Assembly (NCBI RefSeq): GCF_050627025.1
Contig: NZ_CP192472.1
Reading direction: 5' to 3' (one strand)
From: Variovorax paradoxus_P
Lineage (GTDB): Bacteria > Pseudomonadota > Gammaproteobacteria > Burkholderiales > Burkholderiaceae_C
DNA length: 64,000 nt
Numbering within the stretch: position 1 is the stretch's first letter; each line of letters starts with the position of its first letter. The notes under the pieces are model-generated. The model saw nothing but the letters and a program-made list of their open reading frames with translations, was not told the origin of the DNA and did not search any database. Positions 19,820 to 28,059 of this stretch are shown here, piece after piece. The position numbers were made by a program, and so were the translations under genes.

Positions 19820-21313
19820 TCAGAACTGGAAATAGAGGAAGGGACTGTAGTTGCCGAATTTCGACACGCACAGGCCAAAGAGGAAAACGCATCCCAACGC
19901 CGTCAGCACGGTGGCGATGCGGTTGAGAGCGGGGCGCCCAGCCAGCGCGGCGACGGACGGGATCCAGCGGTCGAGCGTGATGGTTGGAGGCAGCGCCAGG
20001 CAGATGACGAGGCCGGCCAGCATTGTCTGGAAGAACTCGGGTTTGCGGAACGGTACCTTGAACTCGCCGAATGCGCTCGGATTCACGCCGTGCATGCCCA
20101 GCATGCCCTTGTAGATCTCGATGGCCGCCGTCATGCTGTCGGCGCGGAAAACCACCCACGCCACCATCACGCACAGGAAGGTCACGAACCACCCGAGCAG
20201 TCGGCCAAGGCGGGACGAACTTGTCTTGCCGCGGCGAACCGTGGCATTCCAGAGGTGGTTCACCATGAGGAAGAGACCGTGTAGCGCGCCCCAGATGACG
20301 AAGGTCCATGCGGCGCCGTGCCACAGGCCACCCAGCAGCATGGTGAGGAACAGGTTCAGGTAGCGCCTGGCCGGCCCCTTGCGGTTGCCGCCGAGCGGCA
20401 CGTAGAGGTAGTCGCGCAGGAAGTTCGAGAGCGAGATGTGCCAGCGGCGCCAGAACTCGATGATGTTGGTCGACTTGTACGGCGAGCGGAAGTTGAGCGG
20501 CAGCTGCACGCCCATGCACAGCGACAGGCCGACGGCCATATCCGAATAGCCCGAGAAGTCGAAATAGATCTGCAGCGTATAGGCAAGCACGCCGAGCCAC
20601 GCGGTGTACAGGGAGGGCAGCACGCCCTCGTGCACGCCCTTGAACATCATGTCTGCATACTGCCCGAGCGGGTCGGCGATGAGCATCTTCTTGGCGAGCC
20701 CGAAGGTGAAGATGCCGAGGCCGAGCGCAATGTTGCTGGCGTTGACCCGGTAGGTGGACGGGCTGGCGAACTGCGGCATCATCTGCGCGTGGTGCAGCAC
20801 CGGGCCGGCGATCAGGTGCGGAAAATAGGTGACGAACAGCACGTAGTGAATGAAGCTGCGCTCATGCACTTTGCCTTGCCAGCAGTCGACCAGGAAGGCG
20901 ATCTGGGTAAAGGTATAGAACGAGATGCCGATCGGCAGCACGATGTGCAGCAGCGGAATCTGCGAAAGGCCCGCCGCGGCCAGGCCGTCGTTCACATTCG
21001 AAACGAAGAAATTGGCGTACTTGAAGATCGCCAGCACGCCAAGGTTGACCACCAGCGCTGCGATCAGCAGGGACTTTCGCTTGCGCTCGTCCCGGCCCGG
21101 GGCAGGCGTCAGGCGAAGGCCGAACCAGTAGTTGATGCAGATCGACGCCAGCAGCAGCGGCAGCGCCTTGACGCTCCACCAGCCGTAGAAGAACAGCGAC
21201 GCCAGGGCAAGAAACCCGGCGGCGGCCCGGGCATTGCGCTTGCCGATCAGGAAGAACCCGATCAAGACCAGCGGGAAAAAGACAAAAATAAAGGGGTACG
21301 AATTGAAAAGCAT
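19820..21313 (-). CDS. MBOAT family O-acyltransferase (AlgI/PatA-like)
   Basis: About 497 residues with many membrane helices. It starts MLFNSYPFIFVFFPLVLIGF, the usual AlgI-type opening, which favours the ATG at 21313 over a GTG at 21328. Conserved MBOAT segments are present: LPIGISFYTFTQIAFLVDC, YFDFSGYSDMAVGLS, NIIEFWRRWHISLSNFLRDY and GGLWHGAAWTFVIWGALHG, with the last His as the catalytic one. It moves acyl groups across the inner membrane for an SGNH partner to place on a glycan; that partner is the next gene. The pair sits between coaE and zapD. The target glycan is unknown. Confidence 0.9.
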   Translation of the reverse strand: MLFNSYPFIFVFFPLVLIGFFLIGKRNARAAAGFLALASLFFYGWWSVKALPLLLASICINYWFGLRLTPAPGRDERKRKSLLIAALVVNLGVLAIFKYANFFVSNVNDGLAAAGLSQIPLLHIVLPIGISFYTFTQIAFLVDCWQGKVHERSFIHYVLFVTYFPHLIAGPVLHHAQMMPQFASPSTYRVNASNIALGLGIFTFGLAKKMLIADPLGQYADMMFKGVHEGVLPSLYTAWLGVLAYTLQIYFDFSGYSDMAVGLSLCMGVQLPLNFRSPYKSTNIIEFWRRWHISLSNFLRDYLYVPLGGNRKGPARRYLNLFLTMLLGGLWHGAAWTFVIWGALHGLFLMVNHLWNATVRRGKTSSSRLGRLLGWFVTFLCVMVAWVVFRADSMTAAIEIYKGMLGMHGVNPSAFGEFKVPFRKPEFFQTMLAGLVICLALPPTITLDRWIPSVAALAGRPALNRIATVLTALGCVFLFGLCVSKFGNYSPFLYFQF

Positions 21314-21388
21314 CGCGGGGAATGGCACCCCGGTGAGCGCCTTCTCGGTCTTGATCGTTATGCAGCCGCTGCTGCGGCAAGTCTCGAA

Positions 21389-21994
21389 TTATCGCGTGGC
21401 GGGCGGCGCCCACAGCTTCCAGAGACTCCGCACCTCTGTGCCGAGTTCCTCCAGAGAGAGCGACTCGTTGAAAATGACCGCATCGGCGGCCGCTCTGCGC
21501 AAGGCGCGCGGAGCCTGCTGGGCGATTACTGCGCTCACCGCTTCGGCCGTCCAGCCCGACCGCGCCATGACGCGGCGCAGTTGCGTTTCCTCGGTCGCAT
21601 CGACCACCAGCACCCGGCCGACGTTGGCACGCCAGCGGCCCGATTCGACCAGAAGGGGCACATCGAAGACGACCACGGCATCATGCCCTGCGGCAAGGGC
21701 CAGGCGCTCGGTTTCGGCGCCGATCAGTGGGTGGAGGATCGATTCCAGGCGCTTTCTGGCGCTGCTGTCGGCGAACACGAGTTGCCGCATGACCGCGCGA
21801 TCCAGCCCGCCATCCGGCGCAATCACGGTGCGGCCGAACGCGCCCTCGATGGCTGGCATCGCAATGCCGCCGGCTTGCGCAATTCGGCGTGCAATGGCGT
21901 CGGTGTCGACCAGCACGGCGCCTTCGGCGACCAGCAGCGCGGCAACCGTGCTCTTGCCGCTTCCAATTCCGCCAGTCAGGCCGATGCGCCGCAT
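21389..21994 (-). CDS. coaE: Dephospho-CoA kinase
   Basis: 201 residues from the ATG at 21994 (a GTG lies one codon upstream). The P-loop is in RIGLTGGIGSGKSTVAALL at the N-terminus, with the CoA-binding segments VFDVPLLVESGRW and VVDATEETQLRRVMAR. CoaE phosphorylates dephospho-CoA, the last step of coenzyme A synthesis. It lies 10 bases after pilD, as in many proteobacteria where coaE closes the type IV pilus pilBCD cluster. Confidence 0.95.
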   Translation of the reverse strand: MRRIGLTGGIGSGKSTVAALLVAEGAVLVDTDAIARRIAQAGGIAMPAIEGAFGRTVIAPDGGLDRAVMRQLVFADSSARKRLESILHPLIGAETERLALAAGHDAVVVFDVPLLVESGRWRANVGRVLVVDATEETQLRRVMARSGWTAEAVSAVIAQQAPRALRRAAADAVIFNESLSLEELGTEVRSLWKLWAPPATR

Positions 21995-22004
21995 CACTCG
22001 CTTT

Positions 22005-22970
22005 TCAACGGATCAGTGCGTCGAGCGGGAAGGCGAAGGGGATCCATTGCCGCACGAGCTCAGGACCGGCGATGAGGCAGACCAGGCCCGCACCGGCGAG
22101 GAAAGGGCCGAATGCGATTGGAATGTCCTTGTGGGCCAGCTTGCCGACGACCCGCAGTGCCAGGCCGATCACGGCGCCCACCAACGAGGAAACCAGGACG
22201 ATGGCAATGAGGTAGTCGGCCCCGAGCCAGGCCCCCAGCGCAGCCAGCAATTTGAAGTCGCCATATCCCATGCCTTCCTTGCCCGTGGCCAGTCGATAGC
22301 CATGGTACACAAGCCAGAGGCTCAGGTAGCCGAACACCGCGCCCCAGACCGACGCACTCAGCGCGACGCCTGTCCAGCCCATGGCCGCGCCGATGAGCCC
22401 CAGCCACAGCAGGGGGTAGTTGAGCGAGTCCGGGAGGAACTGCGTATCGAAATCGATGAGGAACTGGCACAGCAGCAGCGCCGCGAACGCGGCCCAGAGT
22501 GCACCCGCAGGCGTCAGGCCGAAACGGTAGGCGCACAGGGCGAACAGCGCGCCGGTGATCAGTTCGACCAGCGGGTAGCGCGGGCTTATGGACGTCTTGC
22601 AGGCTGCGCAACGGCCCCGCAGCACCAGGTAGCTCAGCACCGGAATGTTCTGGTACCACCGGATCTTGTGTCCGCAAGCGCCACAGCGGGAAGCTGGCCG
22701 GGACAGGTCGAAAGGCGGCAGGTTCTCGATGGCTATCGCCGCCTTGTCCGCCGCGGCTTCGAGCCCCGCAGGAGGCGCCGATTTCGGCCCGAACACCAAG
22801 GTCCAGAGCGAGGGCGCGTCCTTGGACGACATGAGGTTGGCCACGGCATCCGCCAGCCAGCCCCGGTACATCATCACCGGGGTGCGGTAGATCACCACAT
22901 TGAGGAAGCTGCCGACCAGCAGGCCCAACACACCCGCCAATGCGGTGTCGAATTCCCGCGAAACCAGCAT
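22005..22970 (-). CDS. pilD: Type IV prepilin peptidase PilD
   Basis: 321 residues from the ATG at 22970, which overlaps the pilC stop by one base. The cytoplasmic loop carries two CxxC pairs (CGACGHKIRW and CAACKTSIS). The two catalytic aspartates lie in LIDFDTQFLPD and GYGDFKLLAA, as in GxGD aspartic peptidases. PilD cleaves and N-methylates prepilins in the inner membrane. The loop between the first membrane helix and the first CxxC is longer than usual (about residues 30-90), adding a segment with no recognised motif. Confidence 0.94.
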   Translation of the reverse strand: MLVSREFDTALAGVLGLLVGSFLNVVIYRTPVMMYRGWLADAVANLMSSKDAPSLWTLVFGPKSAPPAGLEAAADKAAIAIENLPPFDLSRPASRCGACGHKIRWYQNIPVLSYLVLRGRCAACKTSISPRYPLVELITGALFALCAYRFGLTPAGALWAAFAALLLCQFLIDFDTQFLPDSLNYPLLWLGLIGAAMGWTGVALSASVWGAVFGYLSLWLVYHGYRLATGKEGMGYGDFKLLAALGAWLGADYLIAIVLVSSLVGAVIGLALRVVGKLAHKDIPIAFGPFLAGAGLVCLIAGPELVRQWIPFAFPLDALIR

Positions 22971-24199
22971 CAAACGACTTGGCCGAGCTTGAAGATTGGC
23001 AGGTACATCGACACGACGATGCCACCGATGATCGTGCCGAGAAACACGATGATGATGGGTTCCATCAGGCTTGAGAGACCCGCCACCATGTCGTCCACCT
23101 CGGACTCGTAGAAGTCTGCGGCCTTGCCCAGCATGTGGTCGATGGAGCCGGACTCTTCACCGATGGCCGTCATCTGGATGACCATCGAGGGAAACAGGTT
23201 GACGTTGGTCATGGCCGTGGTGAGGCTGGTGCCGGTCGAGACCTCTTGCTGGATCTTGGCCGTGGCGTCGCCGTAGACGGTGTTGCCCGATGCCCCGCCC
23301 ACCGAATCCAGCGCTTCGACCAATGGAACACCAGCGGCAAACATGGTGGCCAGGGTGCGTGTCCAGCGAGCCACGCAGGATTTTTCAATGAGAGTTCCGA
23401 AGATCGGCACGCGCAGCAGTGCGCGGTCCATCACCCGCTGCACTTTTTCATTGCGCTTCCAAGCCTGCAGGAAGAAGTAAATGCCGCCGCCGATTCCGCC
23501 AAAGATCAACCACCAGTAAGAGACGAAGAACTCGCTGATCCCGATCACGATCAGGGTTGGCGCGGGCAAATCGGCACCGAAGGAGGTGAACACTTCCTTG
23601 AAGGCCGGAATCACAAAGATCATGATGATCGCGATCACCACGAAAGCCACGACGACCACCGAAATCGGATACATCAGCGCTGACTTGATCTTGGACTTGA
23701 TCGCCTCGGTCTTTTCCATGTAGGTGGCAAGGCGATCCAGCAGGTCTTCCAGAATACCGGCCGCTTCACCAGCCTCCACCAGGTTGCAGTAGAGGTTGTC
23801 GAAATACTTCGGAAACTTGCGGAAGGCCGCCGAAAGCGAAGTTCCAGTCTCCACGTCGCTTCGAATGTCGTTCAGCAGCTTGGCAACACTCGGGTTCGCG
23901 TTGCCGCGGCCGACGATGTCGAACGACTGCAGAAGCGGGACGCCGGCTTTCATCATCGTTGCCAACTGACGCGTAAAAATCGCAATGTCCTTGGGCTTGA
24001 TCGCCTTGCCCGAGCGCATGCGGCGCTTCTTGATCTTGGATGCAAGAACGCCTTGGCGCCGCAACGCAGCCTGCACCTGGTTTTCGCCGGCGGCACGGAG
24101 TTCGCCGCGCACCAGCTTGCCGTTGCGGTCCTTGCCTTCCCACTCGTAGACAAATTCCTTGAGTGTGTTTGAAGCGCGGTTGGATGCCACTGTTGCCAT
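22970..24199 (-). CDS. pilC: Type IV pilus inner-membrane platform protein PilC
   Basis: 409 residues with the duplicated T2SSF domain: the first around 70-200 (IAIFTRQLATMMKAGVPLLQ), the second around 275-400 (WTRTLATMFAAGVPLVEALD). Each ends in a conserved region before membrane helices (SALMYPISVVVVAFVVIAII and MEPIIIVFLGTIIGGIVVSM). PilC is the membrane base on which the PilB motor acts. It follows pilB by 29 bases and overlaps pilD by one, so the three are one transcript. Confidence 0.96.
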   Translation of the reverse strand: MATVASNRASNTLKEFVYEWEGKDRNGKLVRGELRAAGENQVQAALRRQGVLASKIKKRRMRSGKAIKPKDIAIFTRQLATMMKAGVPLLQSFDIVGRGNANPSVAKLLNDIRSDVETGTSLSAAFRKFPKYFDNLYCNLVEAGEAAGILEDLLDRLATYMEKTEAIKSKIKSALMYPISVVVVAFVVIAIIMIFVIPAFKEVFTSFGADLPAPTLIVIGISEFFVSYWWLIFGGIGGGIYFFLQAWKRNEKVQRVMDRALLRVPIFGTLIEKSCVARWTRTLATMFAAGVPLVEALDSVGGASGNTVYGDATAKIQQEVSTGTSLTTAMTNVNLFPSMVIQMTAIGEESGSIDHMLGKAADFYESEVDDMVAGLSSLMEPIIIVFLGTIIGGIVVSMYLPIFKLGQVV

Positions 24200-24228
24200 T
24201 CGATCTCCGATTTCTTACGGTGTGTTCG

Positions 24229-25965
24229 TTATTCGTTGGTGACCGCCACCACTTCTTCGAGTGAGGTGAGCCCTTGCATGACTTTTCTGAGTCCGGACTG
24301 CCGCAGCGAACGAACGCCCTCGGCTTCGGACTGGCGCGCGATATCCAACGCGCTGCCGTCGCGCAGGATGATGGCCTGGATGGCTTCGGAAATCGGCATC
24401 ACCTGGTAGATGCCGACGCGGCCCTTGTAGCCACCATTGCACGCGGAGCAGCCGACCGGCCGGTAGGGCTTCCAGGAACCATCGAGTTCTTCTTCCTTGA
24501 AGCCTGCATCGAGCAGGGCCTGGCGGGGCACATCGGCTGGCGCGCGGCACACATGGCACAAGCGACGGGCCAGCCGCTGCGCGGTGATCAGGATGACGCT
24601 CGAGGCAATGTTGAACGGGGCGATGCCCATGTTCCGCATGCGGGTGAGGGTGGTCGGCGCGTCGTTGGTGTGCAGCGTCGACAGCACCAGGTGGCCCGTC
24701 TGGGCGGCCTTGATGGAAATGTCGGCGGTTTCGAGGTCCCGGATTTCGCCGACCATGATGATGTCGGGATCCTGCCGGAGGAACGCGCGCAGCGCAGCGG
24801 CGAACGTGAGTCCGGCGCGTTCGTTGACGTTGACCTGGTTCACCCCGGGCAGATTGATTTCGGACGGATCTTCCGCCGTGGCGATGTTGACGCCAGGCTG
24901 GTTCAACAGGTTCAGGCAGGTATAGAGCGACACCGTCTTGCCGGAACCGGTGGGGCCGGTCACCAGCACCATGCCATAGGGACGGCCGATCGCGCTCAGC
25001 AACCGCTCTTTTTCGTCCGCGTCATAACCGAGCGCATCGATGCCCAGGCGCGCACTGCTCGGATCCAGGATACGGATCACGATTTTCTCGCCGAACAGCG
25101 TGGGCAGTGTGCTCACACGAAAATCGATCACCCGGTCGGGGCCGATCTTGAGCTTCATTCGCCCGTCTTGGGGAATGCGTTTTTCGGAAATATCGAGCCG
25201 CGAGATCACCTTGATGCGCGACGCCAGCTTGTCCTTGATGAGCGTCGGCGGGCTCGCGATCTCGCGCAACTCGCCGTCGATGCGAAAACGCACCCGGTAG
25301 TTGTGTTCGTACGGCTCGAAGTGAATGTCCGAGGCACGCATGCTGACGCCGTCGAGCAGCATCTTGTGCAGGAAGCGAACGACCGGCGCGTCCTCGACTT
25401 CGGCAATCGCCTGTTCGCTGACGTCCCCTGCGGTATCCGCCGTGACATCGTCGAACTCGAAGTCCCCGCCGCCGACGATATTGTTGAGCGTCTCCGAGGC
25501 GCTGACGGCGGCGGCTTCGATCATGCGCGACAGCTTGTCGTATTCCGCAATGACCCAGTCCACCCCCATCTGCGACGCAAACTTGATCTTTTCGACGGCC
25601 TGCTGGTCCGAGGGGTCCGCCGTTGCAACAATGAGACGGTTGTTGCGCTTGCTGAGCACCACGATGCGATACGCAAGGCAGAGCTTCGGGTCGACCAGGT
25701 CCTTGGGCAGGCGCTGGTGATCGATTGCGTCCAGATCGAGCAGCGGCGCGCCAAAGGCAGAAGAAAGCGTGTGGGCCAGATCCGCGGCCGATACAGCGCC
25801 GCTGCCGGTCAGCTCCGCAATGAAGCTGGTGCGGCTACTCAGCGACTTCTGATAGATGTCTTCCGCAGTTTTCGCGGGCAGCTTGCCGGCCGAGACGAGG
25901 GCGCGCGCAAGGCCGGGAAGGGCGATTTGCGTGGTTTCTTTAACAGGGAGTTCGGCGGCAGCCAT
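24229..25965 (-). CDS. pilB: Type IV pilus assembly ATPase PilB
   Basis: 578 residues. An N-terminal MshEN domain is followed by the GspE-type motor with Walker A in LVTGPTGSGKTVSLYTCL, Asp box TAEDPSEINLPG, Walker B in QDPDIIMVGEIRDLETADI and the His box TGHLVLSTLHTNDAPTTLTR. The zinc-binding tetracysteine motif uses CHVC and CSAC. PilB powers pilus extension. The ATG at 25965 is close to a leftward -35/-10-like pair (TTTACA, 17 bases, GATGAT) in the 115 bases before the tRNA; this promoter is a guess. Confidence 0.96.
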   Translation of the reverse strand: MAAAELPVKETTQIALPGLARALVSAGKLPAKTAEDIYQKSLSSRTSFIAELTGSGAVSAADLAHTLSSAFGAPLLDLDAIDHQRLPKDLVDPKLCLAYRIVVLSKRNNRLIVATADPSDQQAVEKIKFASQMGVDWVIAEYDKLSRMIEAAAVSASETLNNIVGGGDFEFDDVTADTAGDVSEQAIAEVEDAPVVRFLHKMLLDGVSMRASDIHFEPYEHNYRVRFRIDGELREIASPPTLIKDKLASRIKVISRLDISEKRIPQDGRMKLKIGPDRVIDFRVSTLPTLFGEKIVIRILDPSSARLGIDALGYDADEKERLLSAIGRPYGMVLVTGPTGSGKTVSLYTCLNLLNQPGVNIATAEDPSEINLPGVNQVNVNERAGLTFAAALRAFLRQDPDIIMVGEIRDLETADISIKAAQTGHLVLSTLHTNDAPTTLTRMRNMGIAPFNIASSVILITAQRLARRLCHVCRAPADVPRQALLDAGFKEEELDGSWKPYRPVGCSACNGGYKGRVGIYQVMPISEAIQAIILRDGSALDIARQSEAEGVRSLRQSGLRKVMQGLTSLEEVVAVTNE

Positions 25966-26080
25966 TCAGCGAATTGCAAAAGATGTGAAAAAATGCTTCA
26001 CGATCATCGCTGAACACCCGCGTCCTGTAAATCGCTACACAGCAACAGGCACTGGCATTATTTGTACCAGCCAAAAAGAC

Positions 26081-26157
26081 TGGTCGGGGTGAGAGGATTC
26101 GAACCTCCGGCCTCTACGTCCCGAACGTAGCGCTCTACCAGGCTAAGCTACACCCCG
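26081..26157 (-). tRNA. tRNA-Pro (anticodon CGG)
   Basis: 77 bases on the minus strand including an encoded 3' CCA. The acceptor arms CGGGGTG and CACCCCG pair, the D-loop contains AGCCTGGTAGA, the anticodon arm CTACG-TTCGGGA-CGTAG presents CGG, and the T-arm contains GGTTCGAATCC. It reads proline codon CCG, common in this GC-rich genome. A run of five T follows at once, a likely stop signal. Confidence 0.97.
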
Positions 26158-26206
26158 ATTGGTTGCAAAAAAAGAGAAGTCGTCCTTGCCAACTCTTGTG
26201 AGGTGT

Positions 26207-27244
26207 TCAGGCACGTCGCTCAAGCAACTGAGCCGCCAATTGTAGCAAACCGTCGGCGTGCAAATTGGACGGGAAGTCGCGCAATGCGTGAATCGCGCGC
26301 TTCGCTTCGTCCGCGGCGGCGGCGCGCGATGCTTCGAGCGCCCCGGTGCTGTGGACGATTTCCACGATCTTTCCCAGTTGGGCGGTATCGCCCGCCTGGA
26401 TTGCTGCGCGCACCAGTTCGCCCTGTGCTGCGGTACCGCGCTGCATGGCAAAGATCAGCGGCAGCGTGGTCTTGCCTTCTCGAAGGTCGTCGCCCACATT
26501 CTTGCCCGTTTCGTGGGCATCTCCCGCGTAGTCGAGCACGTCGTCGATCACCTGGAACGCCGTGCCCAAAGCCTGGCCGTAGGTGGCGCAGGCCTCCTCG
26601 ACTTCGGGTGTGGCGCCAGCGAGCACGGCGGCGAGCCTCGTGCTGGCTTCGAAGAGCTTTGCGGTTTTCGAGCGGATCACGCGCAAGTAGGCGGCTTCAT
26701 CCAGCGAGGCATCGTGCATGTTCATCAGCTGGAGCACCTCGCCTTCGGCGATCACGTTGGTTGCCTCGGCCAGAATTTGCATGATGCGCATGTTGTTTGC
26801 ATCCAACATCATCTGGAAGGCGCGTGAGTACAAGAAGTCGCCGACCAGCACGCTGGCCGGATTTCCGAACGATTCGTTGGCCGTGGGGCGCCCGCGCCGC
26901 AGGGTCGATTCGTCGACCACGTCGTCGTGCAGCAAAGTGGCCGTGTGGATGAACTCCACCACCGCAGCAAGGTTGAAGCGCTGCTCGCCGGTGTACCCCA
27001 GCGCACCGGACATGAGCAGCAGCAGTGCCGGGCGCAGTCGCTTGCCGCCCGCAGAGATGATGTACTTGGAAACCTGGCTGACCAGGGGTACGCCCGTATC
27101 GAGGCGCCGCGCAATCACACGGTCGACTTCGACCATGTCGCCGGCGATCAAATCCAGCACGGTGGCGGTGGGGGAGGTATCGGCGGCGTGAACTGGCAAG
27201 GCGTTTGCGCGCGGCGCGTCTGAATACGAAGGTAGCGGCGGCAC
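26207..27244 (-). CDS. ispB: Polyprenyl diphosphate synthase (octaprenyl type)
   Basis: 345 residues of the trans-isoprenyl diphosphate synthase family. The first aspartate-rich motif is in LLHDDVVDESTLRRGRPTAN and the second in FQVIDDVLDYAGD, with GGKRLRPALLLL near the N-terminus. It builds the C40 side chain of ubiquinone in the cytoplasm. The annotated start is a GTG at 27244; the first 15 to 20 residues are outside the conserved region and the true start could be slightly downstream. It is divergent from rplU, the common arrangement in proteobacteria. Confidence 0.92.
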   Translation of the reverse strand: MPPLPSYSDAPRANALPVHAADTSPTATVLDLIAGDMVEVDRVIARRLDTGVPLVSQVSKYIISAGGKRLRPALLLLMSGALGYTGEQRFNLAAVVEFIHTATLLHDDVVDESTLRRGRPTANESFGNPASVLVGDFLYSRAFQMMLDANNMRIMQILAEATNVIAEGEVLQLMNMHDASLDEAAYLRVIRSKTAKLFEASTRLAAVLAGATPEVEEACATYGQALGTAFQVIDDVLDYAGDAHETGKNVGDDLREGKTTLPLIFAMQRGTAAQGELVRAAIQAGDTAQLGKIVEIVHSTGALEASRAAAADEAKRAIHALRDFPSNLHADGLLQLAAQLLERRA

Positions 27245-27309
27245 AAGGCCGGAAGGCGCAGATTATAGGGACGAGCCGGCGGCGTTCAGATGCGGCTTCT
27301 GCTGCAACC

Positions 27310-27338
27310 ATGTTAGCGCGTGCAAACCGTGCTAGAAT
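27310..27338 (+). promoter_or_regulatory. Extended -10 promoter of rplU
   Basis: TGCTAGAAT at 27330-27338 is an extended -10 element (TGn plus TAGAAT) about 50 bases before the rplU start codon. The -35 region 17 bases upstream (ATGTTA) is poor, as is usual for extended -10 promoters. Confidence 0.5.
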
Positions 27339-27388
27339 CTTGGGCTCTGCGGAATTCGCCGTAGAGCTCATATTCCCAAGAGGTTCAC

Positions 27389-27700
27389 ATGTACGCGGTC
27401 ATAAAAACCGGCGGCAAGCAGTATCGCGTTGCTTCCGGCGAAAAAATTAAAGTAGAACAGATTGCTGCGGATGTAGGCCAGGAAATCGTGATCGATCAGG
27501 TTCTCGCAGTCGGCAACGGCAGCGAAATCAAGGTTGGTACGCCCCTGGTGTCCGGCGCAACGGTGACAGTCACGGTACTGTCGCACGGCAAGCACGACAA
27601 GGTTCGCATCTTCAAGATGCGCCGTCGTAAGCACTATCAGAAACGTCAAGGCCATCGCCAGCAGTTCACCGAACTGCAAATCGGCGCGATCGCCGGCTAA
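27389..27700 (+). CDS. rplU: 50S ribosomal protein L21
   Basis: 103 residues, standard length. It starts MYAVIKTGGKQYRVASGEKI and carries the L21 signature KIKVEQIAADVGQEIVIDQV and the basic RNA-binding end MRRRKHYQKRQGHRQQFTEL. L21 binds 23S rRNA. An AGAGG ribosome site precedes the start, and rpmA follows after 12 bases. Confidence 0.98.
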   Translation: MYAVIKTGGKQYRVASGEKIKVEQIAADVGQEIVIDQVLAVGNGSEIKVGTPLVSGATVTVTVLSHGKHDKVRIFKMRRRKHYQKRQGHRQQFTELQIGAIAG

Positions 27701-27712
27701 GGAGCAGATTCC

Positions 27713-27973
27713 ATGGCACAGAAAAAAGGCGGCGGCTCAACGCGAAACGGGCGCGATTCCAAGCCCAAGATGCTCGGTGTGAAGGCTTTCGGCGGCGAAC
27801 TGATCAGCGCAGGCTCGATCATCGTGCGCCAGCGCGGCACCCAGTTCCACCCTGGCGTGAATGTCGGCGTGGGCAAGGACCACACGCTGTTCGCACTGGT
27901 CGACGGCCACGTGTCGTTCGGCGTCAAGGGTGCTCTGAACAAGCACATGGTCAACGTGACCCCTGCGGCATAA
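27713..27973 (+). CDS. rpmA: 50S ribosomal protein L27
   Basis: 86 residues. MAQKKGGGSTRNGRDSKPKM is the L27 N-terminus, with GSIIVRQRGTQFHPG as the family signature. The N-terminal tail lacks the cleaved leader seen in Firmicutes. The glycine-rich tail reaches the peptidyl-transferase centre. A strong hairpin terminator follows 40 bases after the stop. Confidence 0.98.
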   Translation: MAQKKGGGSTRNGRDSKPKMLGVKAFGGELISAGSIIVRQRGTQFHPGVNVGVGKDHTLFALVDGHVSFGVKGALNKHMVNVTPAA

Positions 27974-28012
27974 GCCTCAGTCGCTTAGATCACAGTTCAC
28001 TTCGATCAGCTC

Positions 28013-28043
28013 GAAGCCCCGCTTTGCCGGGGCTTCTTCATTT
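28013..28043 (+). terminator. Rho-independent terminator after rpmA
   Basis: A perfect nine-base-pair stem, GAAGCCCCG/CGGGGCTTC with a six-base loop, is followed by TTCATTT. It lies between rpmA and obgE, so the Obg gene must be served by readthrough or its own start site; only 16 bases separate the tail from the obgE ATG. Confidence 0.8.
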
Positions 28044-28059
28044 GTACACTGGATACCCC

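Noticed and set aside
20318..22075. A 585-codon plus-strand frame opposite the MBOAT gene, coaE and pilD
   Set aside because: It spans several genes on the other strand and shows composition typical of a shadow frame.
26040..26080. A sigma-54 promoter before pilB
   Set aside because: GG and GC blocks are present in TGGCTGGTACAAATAATGCC, but they are not at the 10-base spacing required.
26081..26157. tRNA-Pro as an integration site
   Set aside because: No integrase gene and no partial repeat of the tRNA end is visible in the flanking sequence; the neighbours are core genes.
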